64,000 nucleotides of DNA. It comes from Tolypeutes matacus (Eukaryota > Chordata > Mammalia > Cingulata > Chlamyphoridae). Location: assembly GCA_026826555.1 (NCBI GenBank), contig JAKSZT010053881.1, positions 7,560,926-7,624,925 on the forward strand, given 5' to 3'. Below, piece after piece: positions 11,176 to 21,842 of the stretch. The notes below the pieces were generated by a model. That model searched no databases. It worked only from the letters and a program-made list of their open reading frames with translations, and was not told where the DNA came from. Positions within the stretch are counted from its first letter, which is position 1; each line of letters begins with the position of its first letter. Position numbers and translations under genes: made by a program.

Positions 11176-12439
11176 GGACCATTTCAGTTTTCTCTTTCTT
11201 CTTTAGAAAATTATGGTAATTCATATTTTTCTAGGATTTTGTGCATTTTAAGTTTTCTAATATATTAACTTTGTTCAAAATATTCTTTATTTTTTAATGC
11301 TCAGGTTTTTATTAATAATAATATAATATTCTTTATTAGCTTTTAAATCTCTGCTGTCTCTGTAGTTATTGCCCCCCTTTTCATTCTTAATATTCTTTTA
11401 TTTGTTCCTTTTTTCTTTGTTTTTTTTTTTTTTTTTTTTTTTTCTTCTTCTTCAAATTTCTTGGAAGTTTATTGGATTTATTAGTCCTGTTAAAGAAACA
11501 ACTTTTAATTTGGTGGTATTCTCTATTATAACCTTGTCTTCTATTTCTTTAATTTTTGGCTTTTATCTTCATTATCACCTTTTCTGTATTTACTCTATCT
11601 TATTCTATTGTTTTCCTCCTGACTTCTTTTGTTGGCCACTTAGTTATGTTTTTCTTCTAGCCCTTTTAAAATATAATATAAATATTTAGTGTTCTAAACT
11701 TTCCTCCAAGTATCACTTTAGCTGCATTTCATTAATTCTGATATGCAGCATTTTAATTGCTTTTTAGTTCTAAGTATTATCTGATTTTATTTTGGTTTCT
11801 TTTTTGACCCATAGATAAGTAAAACTGTATTTTTTAATCTCCAATTTTTTTTTCATTGTAGAGATTTGCATTAGGCCTAACCAATTTTTATAAATATTCC
11901 ACATGTGCTTGAAAAGAATATGCATTCACTAGCTTTTGGTAGCAGTGTCTTAAATATGTCTATGTGATCAAACATGTTGCTTATGTTGTTCAACGTACTC
12001 TTTTGTGACTGATTTCTTGACTGCTGGATCTATCAATTATGACAAAATCTTCCACAGTGATGATAGGTTTATTGATTTCTCCTCATAGTTCTGTCCATTT
12101 TCACTTAAAATATTTTGAAGCTTCTTTATTAGGTGTGTAGAAGTTAGAATTATTGTAATTTCCTGGTAAATCAAAACTTTTATCAATATATAGTGATCTT
12201 TTTTTTCTCTACTATGCATATTGCCTTAAAGACTATTCTTGGATTTTTATATAGCTACAGTAACTTTCTTCTGGTTATTAATTTTTAAAATATATTTTAA
12301 ATTTCTAATTGCCTGTTTCTTTGTTATACTGTGGCCCTTATATATAGCATTTGGATTTATATATTTCATATATTTAATCCAGTCTGGTAATTTGTCTTTA
12401 AACTGGAAATTTTAGTCTATTTACACTTATCATGATATC

Positions 12440-13188
12440 TGCTTTAGTTTGCTAAGGGCTGGCAATGCAAACTATCAGAAATGGATTGGATTTTTGTTTT
12501 TCTTTCGCCATCTGCTCTTTTTTTTTTCTTTTTCCCTCATTGTCTGCTCATTGTTTTTGCTTGTTGTCTGTTTTCGTTTTCTTTAGGCGGCACTGGGAAC
12601 CAAACCTGTGATCTCCCATGTGGGCGGTGGGCGCTCAACTGCTTGAGCCACATCTGCTCCCTGAATTGGCTTTTATAATGGGAATTTATTGGGGGTAAAT
12701 CTTACAGTTCTGAAGCTGTGCAAATGTCCAAATCAAGGCATCATCAAGGGATGCTGTCTCACCAAAAGTCAGCTGCTGGGGGTCCTGGGCTCCTGCCACA
12801 TGGCAAGGCAAAACGGTGCTGGTTTCTGCCTTCTTCTCCAGGCTCAATTTCTTCCTGAGCTTAGCTGTGGGTGATCAGGCATATTGCTCTTCTCTCTGCC
12901 TTCTGGACCCTCTGTGTCAGCCTCTGGGCTGTAGGTGATCATGGAGTTCTCTCTCATGTGGTAGGATAAAATGGCGGTGCTCTTTCTCTGTGTGTCTCTG
13001 CATGTTTCTCCTGTTTATATAGGATTCCAGCAAGAGGGCCAAGACACACCCTGGGTCATGCCTCACTGAAGTAGTTCAAAATCCCCCAACTGAATTCAAG
13101 TCAATCAAAGAGTCCCACACCAAAAGGAATGGATTAACTCCAATAACAGAATCTTTTCTGGGATTCACAAAAGCTTGAAACTGTCGCA
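12440..13188 (-). mobile_element. Xenarthran MaLR-like LTR, antisense, carrying a SINE
   Basis: It runs from TGCTTTAGTTTGCTAAGG to GAAACTGTCGCA. Its complement lines up with the sense LTR at 13218-13906 at both ends (TAAAACA-type end and GGACCCCAGA-type start). Flanks ATATC/ATTAC are a weak duplication. A DAS-SINE interrupts it at 12490-12662. No internal retroviral sequence. Confidence 0.65.
12490..12662 (-). mobile_element. DAS-type SINE, antisense, inside an LTR
   Basis: The complement of GGGAGCAGATGTGGCTCAAG and of a B box (GGGAACCAAACC on the plus strand) precedes a T-rich decayed tail at the left. Flanks GGATTGG (12483-12489) and GAATTGG (12663-12669) are a probable target duplication. 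The LTR reads on as GGCTTTTATAATGGGAATTTA. Confidence 0.75.
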
Positions 13189-13217
13189 ATTACTCATATA
13201 TATTTAGATTTACCATC

Positions 13218-13906
13218 TGTCCTGGTTTGAGTCTTTTGTGGACCCCAGAAAATTATGTTATTAAATTAACCAATTCCTGTGCATGCATTCAGTTAAGGGA
13301 CTTTTTGATTAGATCACTTTTGATTAGATTGCTTCAGCTAAAAGCCTTTGATTAGATTGTAGGACCCAGGATAGGTCTTAATCCTCTTACTGGAGTATTA
13401 TATAAATGGGAGGAACATGCAGAGAGACACAAAGAGAACTACTGCCATATGAGAGAGGACTCCAGGATTGCGTACAGCAGCAGAAAAGACAGAGAAACCC
13501 CAAGAGGCTGAGAGAGAGGCTGGAAGCTGGACACAGCTGAGCTCAGAGGCAAAGAAAGATGACCTGACCCCCAAGAGGCTCAAAGAGATGAGCTGCCAGG
13601 AGGAGAAGGGAGAGACAAGCCATGTTCCTGATTGTCCACAGCTGAGCTCAAGGAGAAAGTGAGCCTGGAGGATAAAGCAGAGAGAGAGAGAGAGAGAGAT
13701 CAGCAGACCTGTCATTTTGCCTTGCCATGGGGCAGGAGTCCAGGATCTGCCAGCAGCTGACCTTGGTGAGAAAGTATCTCTGATGATGCCTTGATTTGGA
13801 CATTTTCACAGCTTCAGAACTGTAAGCTTTTATCCTAACAAATTCCTATTATAAAGCCACTCCATTTCTGGTATATTTCTTGGGCAGCATTTAGCAAACT
13901 AAAACA
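13218..13906 (+). mobile_element. Solo LTR (xenarthran MaLR-like), sense, complete
   Basis: A 689-bp element starting TGTCCTGGTTTGAGTC and ending CAAACTAAAACA (TG...CA), flanked by a perfect 5-bp duplication CCATC (13213-13217, 13907-13911). It carries (GA)n near 13680-13700. Frames inside it, such as the one at 13468-13662, run over purine-rich LTR sequence and are not genes. It lies 29 bp from the antisense LTR of the same kind at 12440-13188. Confidence 0.8.
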
Positions 13907-14591
13907 CCATCTTATTTGGTAATTTATTTTTTCTTGCTCTAAGTTTTTTTTTTTTTTCTTTAAAACATATTCTCTCTTTCTTTTTCCTTTATTTTGAATT
14001 AATTGAATTTTTTCTTCCCTCATTTAATTTTTCCTTCCATTAGTTTGGAAGTTATTTTCTTTTTGTTTAGTCATTACCCTAAAATTTTAAATATGCCTAT
14101 ATATTTTAACAAAGTATAATCTCACTCAGTAGCCTTATCTTTGTTCCAAACAATGCAAAGAACTTAAACGCTTAAACTCCAATACTTACATCCCCCCATT
14201 TATATGCTTCTGTTGTCTAGAATTTTAGGTCAGTCTTGTTTCTTTACCCAAATTAGACATTATTGCTACTGTTTTTATATATTGTTAACATTTTTTATGT
14301 TCCCACCATTTCTTATTGCATTTCAGACCTTATTTCTGGAATACTTTTCTTTCTTCCAAAGTGCAGTCTTTGAGAACTCCTGTAGTTAGGGTCTACTGGT
14401 AGTAAACTCTTTCATTTTGTTTGTCTCTCATGTACTAGAACCTTAATTGAATTCCTGGGGTTGGGTAGAGAGACTCTTGAAGGTAAGCTTGACAACCAAA
14501 ATTAGTTTCTCCTTGGTTGCTTCTTGTTCCCAAGGCAGTTAACAAGATTCTCTAGAGAGAGATGCTTTCATTATAAGTTTATTATCCTATA

Positions 14592-14806
14592 GGGCAGGGT
14601 TTCTCAACCTTGGTACCCTTGGCATTTGGGGCTTGATAATACTTTGTTGTGGGAGCTGTTCTGTGGATTGTGGGATGTTTAGCAACATTTTTGGCCTCCA
14701 TCCACTAGATACCAGTAGATCTATCTCCCCTGTGATAGACATAATGTCTCCAGACATTTCCAAATATCCCTTGGGGGAAAAGTTGCTCCTGGCTTAAAAC
14801 CACTGC
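14592..14806 (+). mobile_element. MER20-like hAT-Charlie element
   Basis: AGGGTTTCTCAACCTTGG, TTTGTTGTGGGAGCTG, GGATGTTTAGCAACATT, CCACTAGATACCAGTAG, TGTCTCCAGACATTTCC and ACCACTG follow a well-known short DNA transposon consensus that I recall as MER20. MER20 copies have been proposed as hormone-responsive enhancers in the endometrium of placental mammals; nothing here shows such activity. Confidence 0.65.
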
Positions 14807-14963
14807 TTTTGAGCTACATCAGGGAGGCAAGTCTTTACTGCCTCCTCTCAGCTGTGCTCTCAGTGAGTTGAGTGTCTGCAAGTTTTAAAATTTGTAACAC
14901 AGAGTCAACACCATCTGCCTCAAAGGATTTAAGCTAAAATTATATCTATGTCTGTGTATATCT

Positions 14964-15007
14964 CTACCTCCACCTCCACCTCCACCTCCACCTCTACCTC
15001 CATCTCT
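14964..15007. repeat. Hexanucleotide repeat (CCACCT)n
   Basis: Several perfect CCACCT units flanked by decayed CTACCT and CCATCT units. Contiguous units without spacers, so a microsatellite. Confidence 0.9.
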
Positions 15008-15292
15008 AACACTATATATCTCTATCTTTCTGCCATCTCCATAAATCTATATAGAGAATGAGTCATACATTCAAGGATTTACTAAGGTAAAGTAATGAGC
15101 AGCAAGGGGACCAGATGCAATACATTTTCACACATGCATTTTGTGAATGGTAAGGACTGCAGTGAATTGAGAGCTGGTATCCCTCTAATGAGAGTGTTTG
15201 CTGCTCTGCTTCAACTCACTGTTGCAAGGTAGGAATTTGAGCCCAGTGCTGCTGAATATTATAATTTTTCAGGAAAAGCTACAAGATCCTCT

Positions 15293-15336
15293 GTATGTGT
15301 GTGTGTGTCTGTGTGAATGTGGGTATGAATGTATAT
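15293..15336. repeat. TG-rich microsatellite
   Basis: TGTATGTGTGTGTGTGTCTG followed by imperfect TG/TATG units. Confidence 0.8.
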
Positions 15337-15399
15337 TGAAAGTTCTACTTTTAAATATAAGTTTACAATTTATTAAAATACAGTGAAAGCTAACAAAGA

Positions 15400-15505
15400 A
15401 AACCCTACATTTGTGGGCCATGTGTGAGCTGTTGGCCACCACATTGTAACCTCTGATTTCCACTAGGCACTAGGCATATAATAGTTGTTCAATAAATATT
15501 AGTTC
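15400..15505 (+). mobile_element. L2/MIR 3' end fragment
   Basis: GGCACTAGGCATATAATAGTTGTTCAATAAATATTAG matches the common L2/MIR 3' tail (GGCACATAGTAGGTGCTCAATAAAT). Confidence 0.55.
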
Positions 15506-16139
15506 TCCACTCTCTCTCATGTGCTCTGGAGGTGCAAAGTCACCTGTTCTGTTTGGATCCCAACAGCATCTCGAGTTATCCTAATGTTCCTTAAAATGCC
15601 TAGGAAAACTAAATTCAAACAAGGTTTCTGGATTCTACATCCATTACTGTGGCTTCTTTTATCGAGGAGGAATATTTTCTTTACTGAAGCTCAGCCAGTG
15701 TTTAATTGATCTTTAGATCACTCAATATGCATACCCTTTAAGTACTGCCTAAGGAAAGATTAATTTTCAGCCCCAGGAAAGGTTTAAAATGAGAAAATTC
15801 TGGGCCATGATAATGTGATTAAGACTGTTCCTTAAAAGTAGCAAATCTGGAGAATTAAAACTGGACCTTATTTTGGGAAAAGAAGCACAATGTTGTTTCT
15901 AAAGAGTGCCAGTTTTAAAACCAAGAGGAAGAAATCCTAGTATAATATACAAATACAAATAGTAAGTTAAAGTAAAAAGTTGAAGGTGGGAATAGTGAAG
16001 AGGCATATAACAATGAAAAAAGGAATTGAGGCTCCAAACAGCAAAAGGAGGGCACATTATTGTGTAGGCTTGACTGGAATGCAAAAAATGAGGGAGAAGA
16101 AACATTTTATGAGTGAGGGCCTATGGCTGCACGACAGCA
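15506..16139. other. No feature seen
   Basis: AT-rich single-copy sequence with only short chance frames. Confidence 0.5.
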
Positions 16140-16292
16140 CCATGTTAGGTGCATTACTCAGATTAGCTCATAATGCTAATCCCCCAAACCAACTGCAAGG
16201 CAGATGCTATTTTCCCTATGTTCCAAAGAAGATCAAAAAGGTTAAGTAACTTGTTTGTGGCCATACAGCTAGCAGGTGGCAGAACTGAGAGG
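16140..16292 (-). mobile_element. MIR SINE, antisense
   Basis: Blocks GGCAGATGCTATTTTCCC, AAAAGGTTAAGTAACTTG and CCATACAGCTAGCAGGTGGCAGAACTGAG follow the reverse of the MIR core in order. Confidence 0.75.
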
Positions 16293-17129
16293 GTTAAAAC
16301 AAACAAATAAACAAAAAGTATTCATTTTGGAGCAAAACCTGGCATTGAAAAAAATGCTTAAGGAAATCGATTTCAACTTCATTCGTTTATGCACTAAGCC
16401 AGCTAGCTGAGAGCATTATTTAAAGCAAGTCACATTATTTAAAGTGACTTGAGCTCCTGAGTTCTGGGCAAACTGAAAGACATTTAATGCACACCTATCA
16501 AAACTAATTGAAATTTAAAACTGGGACTTACGGAAACCAGGTTTTCAGCGTGAGCCACTACTCTTTAAATGCTTCACAAAAGGCTTCTGTTATCATTTAT
16601 TGAGTATCTACTGAATGCAGGAACACAACGGCTATGGAGCAACAGTTAACAAACCATAAAAGTCATGGCCCCTGTCCATATGGAGTATAAAATTAACTAT
16701 GGAGAGAACTGTATGTAGGAAGGATATACTACCCAACTTGTTATCCATGACCTATCAAAAAAGGGGTACCAACAACATGCCAAAAACCATGTTAGGGTTC
16801 CTTTACAAATCCATTTCAAGAAAGGAGTTCCATGAAACTCTGTCTATGCTAGAGATCATCCATGAAGTGAGCTACTAAAGCCTGAAAAAGATGAACTCTT
16901 AAGAACAGCCTTCTCCCATATTCCAGGATGGGATTTAAAGTTAATTCATCCATCCATCCTGTTCTCTACCTACAGAATCTGGTAAGCCGCTATGACCTTG
17001 TTGCTAGGATAGGATTTAAAAGCAACTTACCCTGCATCACAATGGAACCAGGAGGCTGTTTAGTTCCAAATATTGTCCACACTCAGACTTTACCTCCTAA
17101 TAGTCTTCCCCACCCTTTATTTGTGCACA
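16293..17129. other. Single-copy sequence with a weak L2-like patch
   Basis: TTATCATTTATTGAGTATCTACTGAATGCAGG and the following ~120 bases (16588-16720) resemble an antisense L2 end (TTTATTGAGCACCTACTATGTGCC ... AACAGT ... GGAG). The remainder shows nothing recognisable. Confidence 0.45.
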
Positions 17130-17250
17130 AGCCTGTCTCCTTCACTAGACTGTAAGCCCTTCTGAGGGCAGGGACTGCCATGCCCATCTTATCCCTAGCA
17201 TCTTGCACAGTGCCTGGAACTTCAGAGAGGCACTTTAGCAAACTGAACCA
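17130..17250 (+). mobile_element. L2 3' end
   Basis: ACTAGACTGTAAGCCCTTCTGAGGGCAGGGACTGCC ... CTAGCATCTTGCACAGTGCCTGGAAC is the standard L2 3' UTR order. Confidence 0.75.
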
Positions 17251-17305
17251 AATTGTGAATGCTTTGCGAACAAGCACAGTATAAAGAAGCAGAAGACATC
17301 CACGA

Positions 17306-17440
17306 AAAAGAAGATTGTTTTACAAGTAGAAACTGAGGCTTAGAAAGATAAAATACAAATCCAAAGTCACTTGGTATCAGAACTCACAAAATACTCAAGT
17401 CTTAAAAACTAAGTCTGTACACTTAGACTGCAAAGTTTCT
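17306..17440 (-). mobile_element. MIR SINE, antisense, degraded
   Basis: TTTTACAAGTAGAAACTGAGGCTTAGAAAGATAAA, then CAAAGTCACTTGG, matches the reverse MIR order (TTTACAGATGAGGAAACTGAGGC ... AAGGTCAC). Confidence 0.6.
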
Positions 17441-18420
17441 GATCCACACAGAAAACCATCTGCCTTATTTTAGGTTAAAAAGTCTGCTTTTGAGATCTTA
17501 AATAGAAACTAATTATAAATACACAATTCTCGATGAGAAAGAAAATGAGACAAAATAATTGATAAAAGCAACATACTGGAATAATAATCAACTATGTGTC
17601 AATTTCAGTTCTCTCAATGACAGCTCAATCAGTGAATCTGTCTTGGCACATAATTATTTGCAGTATCTTTAGTCCATAAGCAATCAATAAAGTCAAATGT
17701 CCAGTTGAATATTTTACAGTTAATGATTATACAATAACAGGCAGCAGAATATATACTGCGGGAGATTAAAGGTAGGATTTGACATGGCACCAATACTTTT
17801 TCCCTTTTAATTAGGGAAACTTTAATGTAAAATTTGAAACAGGCTGAATTGAAGCCTTTCTTTCTTAGTACTCTGCTAAGTAACTGAAATTATGTTCAGA
17901 GATTTGGTTATTGAGCTACTAATTACCAGGCAATTCAAACGCTTCAGGAAATGATTTAAGCATCTTGCCCATCCTTATGCCTGGGGAACTGGCTTGGTGA
18001 GCCCACGTGGCTCTGCTTTTCCAGTGGGGGACAATATCCCACCTGCCCCAAGGAGGAAAAGGAGCCTTGTGCAGGGCCTCTGACCTGGCTATGCTGTTGG
18101 CCAGATGGCAGTATTCCCAGAGGAATTGCAGGCTAGCTATCCTTGTGTTCAAGTTTCTCTGAGCCTTGCCATGAACTTGGTTTCACTAAAAATCCACCAC
18201 AAATCAATTTTGTCAGTTTCCATTATTTAATTTTTTTCATCAAGGAGTAGCCCAAGCAAGTGCTGAATAATTCATGATGGTACTGGTGTTGATCCTATTT
18301 TCTGGGTAGGAAAGACCTAAAGCCCCAGGAGACCTCAGTCTGTGAGTCAGTCCCCAGGCTTTGGAGGGCCTTCTTAGCACATGCTGCTGTGTAGAAGAGG
18401 TTTAAATACCTGTGCCTCTA
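17441..18420. other. Single-copy non-coding sequence, possible conserved element
   Basis: No repeat or frame recognised. 17490-17770 is AT-rich but not simple, with clustered homeobox/PBX-MEIS-like words (TAATTATAAA, AATGACAGCTCAATCAGTGA, CAATCAATAAAGTCA, GTTAATGATTATAC), a texture often seen in developmental enhancers. This is a guess from composition only. Confidence 0.35.
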
Positions 18421-19317
18421 GGAACTTCCTGTCTCTCACTGGTCCCTTTGTGAGCTACTTACATATTGGTAAATGTCAGGAAGGGGAGTTACCAGGTTTG
18501 AACTTAGTGTAGAATATTTAGGTTTGGAAAGATAAGAATTAAATAGTAAGAGTCTTAATTGGCAAGGTCTAGGCAGAATCAGATTAAGATATGTGTCAGG
18601 AAATTGGTAAAAAAAAGGAAAAGATACAGAAATAAGGAAATACATTATATGATATGTGCATGTGGATATATTAGACATAAGGCTGGCTGCCAGGCAACCC
18701 AAAATAGAAAAGAGTTATAACTGTGGCAAAGAAAACACAAATCATGAATAAGCAAACCCTGGACTGTGAGTTACTGTCTCAAAGACAGATTTCTGTTTTT
18801 AGGATAAAGGATATAGGCTGCAACACTCCCTCGGAACCAGCATCCTTATATTACTGTCTCGGTTGAAGCCCAAAAGCCAGGACAGAATGGCAGGGAGCAA
18901 GCTGCAGGACTTGGGTGAAGCCAGTGTGGCCGAGCCTGGCTCTTAGCTTGCAGGACCAGACTCTGTCCCTTCAGTGCACTCAGCCGGAAGTGGGCACTAC
19001 TCATAAGAGGCTTCCACGTAAACTTGAGCGCCACTGTGCTCCGGTACAGAGACCTGTAACTACCAAGGCGCCTGGACCTAAAGGCCTGCAAGCAGAGTTT
19101 CTCTTCCCTGTGGAAAGCTCACCTGTGGGGCCAACTAAAATCAGAAGGCTAGGTAGTGGGCATAGATTGAGAGCAAAGGGAATGGAATGGTTTTGAGGAG
19201 CAGTTCAGCAAGATTCTGGATAAATCTGATAAAGTATTCCAGTTTCAAACAAGTTCATTCAAGTACATTTTTCCTTCATTACTAAATAGCTCTGGATAAA
19301 CACTGATAAAGTCTGTG
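18421..19317. other. Single-copy sequence with a GC-richer block
   Basis: 18840-19200 is noticeably GC-richer and has CpGs (CCTCGGAACC, GGCCGAGCCTGG, CAGCCGGAAGTGGG with an ETS-like CCGGAAGT, GAGCGCCACTG). An open frame on plus (18915-19196, 93 codons) and one on minus cover it, but neither product is recognisable. It might be an old retrocopy or exon remnant. Confidence 0.35.
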
Positions 19318-19329
19318 ACTCCCCCAATC

Positions 19330-19330
<1 letters not shown>

Positions 19331-19360
<30 letters not shown>

Positions 19361-19440
19361 GGAGGTACTGGGAATTGAACCCAGTTCCTTGTACATGGGA
19401 AGTAGGCACTCAACCACTGAGCTATAGCCACTCCCCACCT
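19331..19440 (-). mobile_element. DAS-type SINE monomer, antisense
   Basis: Poly(T), then GGAGGTACTGGGAATTGAACCC (antisense B box) and GTAGGCACTCAACCACTGAGC (antisense A box region), ending CACTCCCC. The host word CCAATCTTTTT is duplicated at about 19324-19334 and 19441-19451. Only the tRNA-like head is present. Confidence 0.75.
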
Positions 19441-19711
19441 CCAATCTTTTTGTAATTGAACTTTTAATTGTGAGATAATCATAGATTCACAGGTACTTAT
19501 GAGAAATTGTTCAGATCCAGCATTTCCCCCAGTGGTAACATCTTGCAAAACTATAGAACAATACACAAGCAGGATACTGATATTGATTGCAGTAAAGAAA
19601 CAGAGCGTTTCCATCACCCCAGTTTCCCCACGGTTGCCCAACCCTCCTTAACCACTGACAACCAGTAAACTGTTCTTCATTTCTATAATTTTGTCATTTC
19701 AAGAATGTTAT

Positions 19712-20729
19712 GGTGTGAATATTCTTGCTGTCCTGATTGTGATAATCAGGGTAAGCTAAATATTTGCTGTATTAGAAACCATGCATGTGTCCCCAAACCT
19801 AGTTTTTCTCCCTAGGTCTGGTTTTTAGAATGCTGGTGATAAACCAAGCCTGATTTATTATATGACCATCCTGTATGGGAAATTACTGTAACTCTAGGTA
19901 CCTTTAGTCAACCTTAAGAGATATGGCAGGGGGGCGGATGTGGCTCAAATGGTTGGGTGTCCGTCTCCCATATGGAGGGACATAGGTTCGATCCCTGGGA
20001 CCTCCTGGTAAAAATTAAAAAAAAGAAAAATATAGAAGGCGAGTGGACCACTAGGCCCCGTATGTGGGTGGGCCATCAGGCCCTGTGAGGGGGTGAGCCC
20101 CCCAGGCCCTGCAGAGCCACACAGCAAGATGATGACGTAACAGGAGAGTGACACAAGGGAGAGCCAAGATGAGACGCAGTGAAAAACCAGGAACTAAGGT
20201 GGCGCAAGCAGTAGGAAGCCTCTCTCTCCCACACTGGAGGTTCTGAGGATTGAATCCCGGTGAAGACAGGAGGAGAAGGACGAAAAAAGAGGGCAGGAAA
20301 CAGACACAGAGAATCACCAGTGAATGGACACAAAAACGGGGGGGAGGGTAAAAATGGATAAAAGTAAGTAAGTAAATAAATAAATAAATAATAGGATGGG
20401 TTGGGGGAAAATACAGCAAATGTAAAGTATGGACTATAGTTAGTACTGTAGTAATATTTTGATGATATTCCTTCATAATTTCTAACAAATGTTTCACAAC
20501 AATACAAGGTATTGATGGTGGGATGATGTATGGGGGCCCCGTATGATGTTATGCATGTTTGTTTTGTAAGTTCACAACTTCCACTATACACTTATTGTGT
20601 ATGTATGTTCATGTATGAATGATATACTTCAATAAAATAAAAAAAAATAGTCAAATAAAAAAAATAAAGTCACTACTGCTAATGTAGAAAAAAAAATAAC
20701 GTCTTTGTCATCCAAAAATAAAAACAAAA
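19712..20729 (+). mobile_element. L1 3' end insertion (sense) carrying a DAS-SINE
   Basis: Flanked by AAGAATGTTAT at 19701-19711 and 20730-20740. Its 3' part (GGTGGGATGATGTATGG..., TTTGTTTTGTAAGTTCACAAC, ACTTCAATAAAATAAAAAA) is a distinct L1 3' end type. The antisense fragment at 38429-38547 has the same end. After the first A-run come some 80 more bases with further A-runs before the duplication. Confidence 0.75.
19929..20392 (+). mobile_element. Chimeric/long DAS-type SINE
   Basis: A tRNA-like head (GGGCGGATGTGGCTCAAATGG, B box GGTTCGATCCC), an A-rich joint, then a GC-rich non-tRNA body (AGGCCCCGTATGTGGGTGGG ...), a second decayed head near 20185-20265, and an (AATA)n tail. The layout fits the described DAS subfamilies in which a tRNA-Ala domain is fused to a sequence of unknown origin. 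Confidence 0.75.
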
Positions 20730-21842
20730 AAGAATGTTATATAAATGGCATCATATGGTGTGTAGCTCTGAGGAGTGGGTTGTTTTTTTTCAAACTCAGC
20801 ATAATTCTCTGAAAATCCAGCCCAGCTGCTGTGTATATTTATAGTTCATTCCTTTTTATTACTAAGCAGTACTCCATAGTTTGGATGTACCACAGCTTGT
20901 TTTTCCTACTGAAGGACATCTGAGTTGTTTCCTCTTTGGGGCTATGATGAATTTCGCTGCTATAAACATTCATGTACAAGTTTGTGTGAACATAAGTTTT
21001 CATTTCTATTGGAAAAAAAAGCCCAGGAATATAATCACTGAGTCATATGTTAGTTGCATGTTTAGTCTTTTTTTTTTTAAACTACCGAATTTTTTTCCAG
21101 AGGGCTGTACCATTATGCATTCCTACTGGCAATGTATGAGTAACTGAGTTTCTTCACATCCTCTCCAGAATTTTTTATTTAAGCCATTCAGATTGGTACA
21201 TAGAGAGAGCTCTTGGTTTGAATTTCCATTTCCCAAATGGTTAATAATGAACATTTTTCCCTGTGCATACTTTCCATCTGTATAACATCTTCAGTGAAAT
21301 GTATGTGCATGTCTTTGCCCATTTTCTAATTGAATTGTTGTTGAGTTTTGAGAATCCTTATTACATACTAGATTCTAGACCTTTATTGGATATGTGGTTT
21401 CCAAATATATTCTCCCATTCTGTAGGTTGTCTTTTCACTTGCTCATTTTGATGAAGTCCAGTTATCTTTTTTTTCATTTGTTTGTACTTTTGATGTCATG
21501 CCTAAGAATCCTTTGCCTAATACAAGGTTTTGAAGATTTTCCTCCATGTTTTCTTCTAAGAGCTTTTTGGTCTTAGCACTTACGTTTAGATTGTTGATCC
21601 ATTTTGAGTTAACTCCTCTATACAGTGTGAGGTAATAGCCTGATTTCATTCTTTTGCATGTAGATATCCAGTTTTTCCAGCACCATTTGTTGAAGAGACT
21701 GTTCTTCCTCCTTTCAGTAGACTTTGGCACACTTGTCTAAAAACAGTTGACTATAGTTATGTGAATTCTATTCCCTTTGTCTTTCTGTCTGTCCTTTTGC
21801 CAATATTACATTATTTTGATAACTGTACCATTGTGGTAAGTT

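Larger units (their letters stand above)
6059..14470 (-). mobile_element. Long old L1M element, antisense, cut by many later insertions
   Basis: Joining the pieces between insertions gives a continuous antisense L1: 3' UTR (6059-6244, 7400-7507, 7960-8010), ORF2 C-terminal region (8010-9040), reverse-transcriptase region (9190-10277), connector/endonuclease region (11188-12439), then 13189-13217 and the ORF1-side region (13912-14470). Each interruption resumes at the same point in the remembered L1 consensus. An example is ...GTAATC / CTCTCTCCCATCC across the LTR at 6245-7399. No usable reading frame survives. It is the oldest layer of this cluster because everything else is inserted into it. 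Confidence 0.75.
14807..15399. other. Non-coding sequence with two simple repeats
   Basis: Holds a (CCACCT)n tract and a TG-rich tract, listed separately; otherwise no recognisable feature. Confidence 0.5.
19452..21842 (-). mobile_element. L1 element (3' part), antisense, interrupted
   Basis: Antisense L1 3' UTR (19452-19711), then, after a 1-kb insertion, the ORF2 C-terminal half (20741-21842). ORF2 words are readable on the minus strand, for example LFNKWCWKNWISTCKRM and SKWINNLNV within 21443-21730. Frames are broken. It stops at 21842 where the long-3'-UTR L1 starts. Confidence 0.75.

Noticed and set aside
13468..13662. Plus-strand frame rich in charged residues
   Set aside because: It lies wholly within a solo LTR and reads its purine-rich tract.
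6638..13906. An endogenous retrovirus with gag/pol/env
   Set aside because: The LTR-like blocks have no internal coding region; only solo LTRs of MaLR-like type are seen.
14964..15007. Regular short repeats that could suggest a CRISPR-like array
   Set aside because: Units are contiguous 6-mers with no spacers; this is a vertebrate microsatellite.
19282..19641. 119-codon minus-strand frame
   Set aside because: It crosses the poly(T) tail of a SINE (a lysine run) and joins unrelated repeat sequence.
20051..20591. Long overlapping minus-strand open frames (148 and 171 codons)
   Set aside because: They run antisense through the chimeric DAS-SINE and an L1 3' end; the products are low-complexity and unlike any protein.
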